DNA of 64,000 bases from Bin52 sp965243345 (lineage in GTDB: Bacteria > Pseudomonadota > Alphaproteobacteria > Thalassobaculales > Thalassobaculaceae). The stretch lies in assembly GCA_965243345.1 (NCBI GenBank), contig CBDEUR010000003.1, positions 1,302,001-1,366,000 of the forward strand, in the 5' to 3' direction. This document shows, piece after piece, positions 62,121 through 64,000 of the stretch. The translations under genes were made by a program, and so were the position numbers. Within the stretch, counting starts at the first letter, position 1. Each line of letters starts with the position of its first letter. The notes under the pieces were generated by a model, which had not been told where the DNA came from, ran no database searches, and saw only the letters and a program-made list of their open reading frames with translations.

Positions 62121-63045
62121 AGTCCGCGTCGGTGCCGATCCGGTCGATATCGAACGGGGTTGCCTGGTAGACCTGGTTGATCCAGTTGGAAAACAGCAGG
62201 TGTCCGGCGCTGCGCCACCTGTTGACCGGCGTGCGATCAGGATCGTCGCCGGGATAGTAGTAGCGCGGCGGGCTGATCGGCTGGTTGGCGTCGAGGTCGC
62301 GGCGGTATTCGACGTCCAGGGTCATCGAGTCGTACTCGAGATGATTGAACATGTGCACGTGCCTGAGGTCACTGTCATGGATCAGGCACAGTCCGGCCTC
62401 ATCCGACTCGATCAGGATGTCGAGATTGGGAAATGGCTCGAAGTCCTGGATGCGGTTCTCGGTGTGGCGCGAGACCGGAATGTCGGTCACGTCGTCAAGG
62501 CCGCGGGTCAGCAGCGACCGGCTCCGGCGCACCCGGTGCGGATAGACGCCGAACCGTTTCTCGGGCAGCTGGTACTTCGGGATGCCGTAGAAGTGATGCA
62601 GCGCCGCCTGGGCGCCCCAGCACAGGTTGAACAGTCCGTGCACGTGCTGTCGCGACCAGTCGAAGATCTCGCACAGTTCCTCCCAGTACGCGACCTCTTC
62701 GAAGGGCAGCTGTTCGATCGGCGCCCCGGTCACGATCAGTCCATCGAACTTCTCGTCCCTGATCTCCGAGAACTCCCGGTAGAAGTCCAGCATGTGCTCG
62801 CGCGGCGTGTTGCGCGGCTGCCAGCCGGTGGGCGTGACCAGTGTCATCTCGACCTGCAGCGGCGAGCCGGCAAGCATGCGGGCGATCTGGGTCTCGGTCT
62901 CGATCTTCTTCGGCATCAGGTTGAGCAGGGCGATCCGCATCGGCCGGATGTCCTGGCGGATGGCGTCCTGTTCCCTGATCAGGAGAACACCCTCGTTTTC
63001 CAGGATCTCGGTCGCCGGGAGATCCTCGGGAATCTTGATTGGCAT
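62119..63045 (-). CDS. metA: Homoserine O-acyltransferase, MetA family (acetyl-type signature)
   Basis: 308 residues from ATG 63045; an in-frame upstream start lies inside the preceding genes. Catalytic Cys142 (LFNLCWGAQAALHHFYG), His235 and Glu237 (FNHLEYD) match MetA. Residue 111 is Glu in TGAPIEQLPFEE; in this family Glu111 goes with acetyl-CoA use and Gly111 with succinyl-CoA. So despite the metA name it probably makes O-acetylhomoserine for methionine synthesis. It follows the short frame after lipB, giving a lipB-metA operon. Confidence 0.92.
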   Translation of the reverse strand: MPIKIPEDLPATEILENEGVLLIREQDAIRQDIRPMRIALLNLMPKKIETETQIARMLAGSPLQVEMTLVTPTGWQPRNTPREHMLDFYREFSEIRDEKFDGLIVTGAPIEQLPFEEVAYWEELCEIFDWSRQHVHGLFNLCWGAQAALHHFYGIPKYQLPEKRFGVYPHRVRRSRSLLTRGLDDVTDIPVSRHTENRIQDFEPFPNLDILIESDEAGLCLIHDSDLRHVHMFNHLEYDSMTLDVEYRRDLDANQPISPPRYYYPGDDPDRTPVNRWRSAGHLLFSNWINQVYQATPFDIDRIGTDAD

Positions 63046-63058
63046 GGCAGGACGCCTG

Positions 63059-63148
63059 TCAGAACATGGACCGAAGAGCCGAAGCGTTGATGTACTGGAT
63101 GAGCGGCCCGATTTCCACACCCGCCTCCATGGCCGCGGGTATCGTCAT
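63059..63148 (-). CDS. Possible 29-residue small protein between lipB and metA
   Basis: A 29-codon frame starts at ATG 63148, overlapping the lipB stop (ATGA), and ends 13 bases before metA. It reads MTIPAAMEAGVEIGPLIQYI and nine further residues. The overlap pattern equals that of many real gene pairs in this window, which favours translation, but the peptide has no recognisable family and could be a frame kept only to couple ribosomes from lipB to metA. Confidence 0.35.
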   Translation of the reverse strand: MTIPAAMEAGVEIGPLIQYINASALRSMF

Positions 63149-63834
63149 CCCGACAGCTCCATCGGTGTGCCCGGCCCGAAACACTCCGCGAATGTCTCCC
63201 TCAGGGCGGAGTCCACCTCGGGGGTGGAGACCGGCACCCCCAGATCCTCGAGGCTGGTCACACCCCCGTCCCGGACACCGCAGGGAACGATACCCCCGAA
63301 ATGCTCGAGGTCCGGCGCCACGTTCAGTGACATGCCGTGCAGGGTGACCCAGCGCCGGATCCGGACCCCGATCGCGGCGATCTTGTCCCGGCGCGCCGGC
63401 GCGTTCCGGTCGGTTCGCCGCACCCAGATCCCGACCTGGCCCCGTGAACGGATGCCGGTGACGTTGAACCGGGAAAGGGTCGTAATCACCCAGTCCTCCA
63501 GCGAGTGCACATAGCAGCGCACGTCGGTGCGGCGGCGCGCAAGGTCCAGCATCACGTAGGCCACGCGCTGTCCCGGTCCGTGGTAGGTATACTGCCCGCC
63601 GCGCCCGGTGCGGTGGACCGGAAACCGTCCGGGCGACAGCAGGTCGCCCGATTGTGCACTGGTCCCCGCGGTGTACAGCGGCGGATGCTCGAGCAGCCAC
63701 ACGAGTTCCGGCGCGTCCTCCCACCGGATGTCATGTGCGCGCTGCTCCATGGTCCGAACGGCATCGGCGTAGTCCACCGGGTGGTCGGAGAATCGCCATT
63801 CGATGACGTTGTCAGGGCTGCGGCAGCCTGGCAT
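63145..63834 (-). CDS. lipB: Octanoyltransferase (lipoate biosynthesis)
   Basis: 229 residues. Catalytic Lys151 (DKIAAIGVRIRRWVTLHG) and Cys185 (GGIVPCGV) form the LipB pair. HPPLYTAGTSAQSGDLL and RTGRGGQYTYHGPGQRVAYVMLDL line the acyl pocket. It transfers octanoyl from acyl carrier protein to lipoyl domains. Start ATG 63834; it faces away from the tRNA-Leu gene. Confidence 0.93.
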   Translation of the reverse strand: MPGCRSPDNVIEWRFSDHPVDYADAVRTMEQRAHDIRWEDAPELVWLLEHPPLYTAGTSAQSGDLLSPGRFPVHRTGRGGQYTYHGPGQRVAYVMLDLARRRTDVRCYVHSLEDWVITTLSRFNVTGIRSRGQVGIWVRRTDRNAPARRDKIAAIGVRIRRWVTLHGMSLNVAPDLEHFGGIVPCGVRDGGVTSLEDLGVPVSTPEVDSALRETFAECFGPGTPMELSG

Positions 63835-63848
63835 CAGCGGTCGCCTGC

Positions 63849-63877
63849 TTGATTGTCCCGTCCGGATTTGCTAATTC
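63849..63877 (+). promoter_or_regulatory. Candidate sigma70 promoter for tRNA-Leu
   Basis: TTGATT (63849-63854), a 17-base spacer, then TAATTC (63872-63877), about 43 bases ahead of the tRNA start. The spacing is ideal and no other gene follows on this strand before the tRNA. Confidence 0.5.
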
Positions 63878-63920
63878 CCCGCAACCTCCGGGGGGTCTGG
63901 GACCCGGCCGGGAGAATAGT

Positions 63921-64000
63921 GCGGTCGTGGCGGAATTGGTAGACGCGCAGCGTTGAGGTCGCTGTCCGGGAAACCGGGTGGAAGTTCGAGTCTTCTCGAC
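63921..64000 (+). tRNA. tRNA-Leu (GAG anticodon), cut by the window end
   Basis: Acceptor GCGGTCG, D-arm region GCGGAATTGGTAGACGC, anticodon stem CAGCG/CGCTG with loop TTGAGGT (anticodon GAG), a long variable arm (TCCGGGAAACCGGG), and T-arm GGAAG-TTCGAGT-CTTCT. The acceptor 3' strand is cut after CGAC, so the last bases lie outside the window. Confidence 0.95.

Noticed and set aside
63046..63144. SAM-type riboswitch ahead of metA
   Set aside because: Only the 29-codon frame and 13 bases separate lipB from metA, leaving no room for a known SAM riboswitch fold.

Overview
This is a gene-dense, high-GC bacterial chromosome segment that I read as alphaproteobacterial, probably Rhodospirillales-like. 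The evidence is an NDUFS4-type complex I accessory subunit between two tRNA genes, a complete aapJQMP general amino-acid ABC operon, and a form II coxSLM molybdenum hydroxylase. The order-level placement is inference; there is no rRNA or ribosomal protein gene to test it. Many neighbouring genes overlap by 4 bases (ATGA or GTGA), so operons are tightly coupled. There is no phage, plasmid, integrase or CRISPR array. Mobile DNA is limited to two transposase fossils.

Layout. 1-3.8 kb: the 3' end of a LivF-type ATPase, then a small AtzG-like protein with an amidase, a nitrilase-family hydrolase and a DUF192 protein. 3.9-18 kb: a catabolic region with a branched-chain-type ABC transporter split over two divergent operons (livGMH leftward; binding protein and livF rightward), two acyl-CoA synthetases, an acyl-CoA dehydrogenase, a flavin monooxygenase-like protein, two MaoC hydratase-like proteins and an unusual protein with three RidA-like domains. 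A FAD-linked oxidase here carries a frameshift. 18.2-26.9 kb: an ISAs1-like fossil, a dppABCDF-type peptide/amide importer, and a divergent amidohydrolase coupled to a CobW-type metallochaperone.

27-33 kb: tRNA-Pro, the NDUFS4-like gene, tRNA-Arg, an enolase-superfamily enzyme, and a coupled ABC-F / cysteine-dioxygenase-like / four-rhodanese-domain operon. 33-37 kb: molybdate uptake (modABC) with a one-domain ModE-like regulator, headed by a cystathionine-lyase-like C-S lyase. 37-42 kb: aapJQMP. 42-45 kb: an IS630-like fossil and a sulfur operon (cysK, sseA, GNAT). 45-52 kb: CoA transferase plus MaoC, an orphan type I secretion ABC exporter, a 3-hydroxyisobutyrate-dehydrogenase-like enzyme, and a methionine-synthase catalytic-domain homologue.

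52-62 kb: a full maturation set for a molybdenum hydroxylase (SufU-like scaffold, MoeA-like/MobA-like fusion, split XdhC, CoxE, CoxD), then the hydroxylase coxS-coxL-coxM itself, with a nitroreductase between them on the other strand. 62-64 kb: a MetA-family homoserine acyltransferase with the acetyl-CoA signature residue, a possible 29-codon gene, lipB, and the start of a tRNA-Leu gene.

Two themes link separate parts. One is molybdenum: uptake by modABC, cofactor sulfuration and insertion by XdhC, CoxDE and the MoeA/MobA fusion, and use by CoxSLM. The other is sulfur: cysK, sseA, the C-S lyase, the cysteine-dioxygenase-like cupin, the four-domain rhodanese, metA and the MetE-like protein. 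Whether they are functionally linked, for example through the sulfido ligand of the molybdenum cofactor, is inference.
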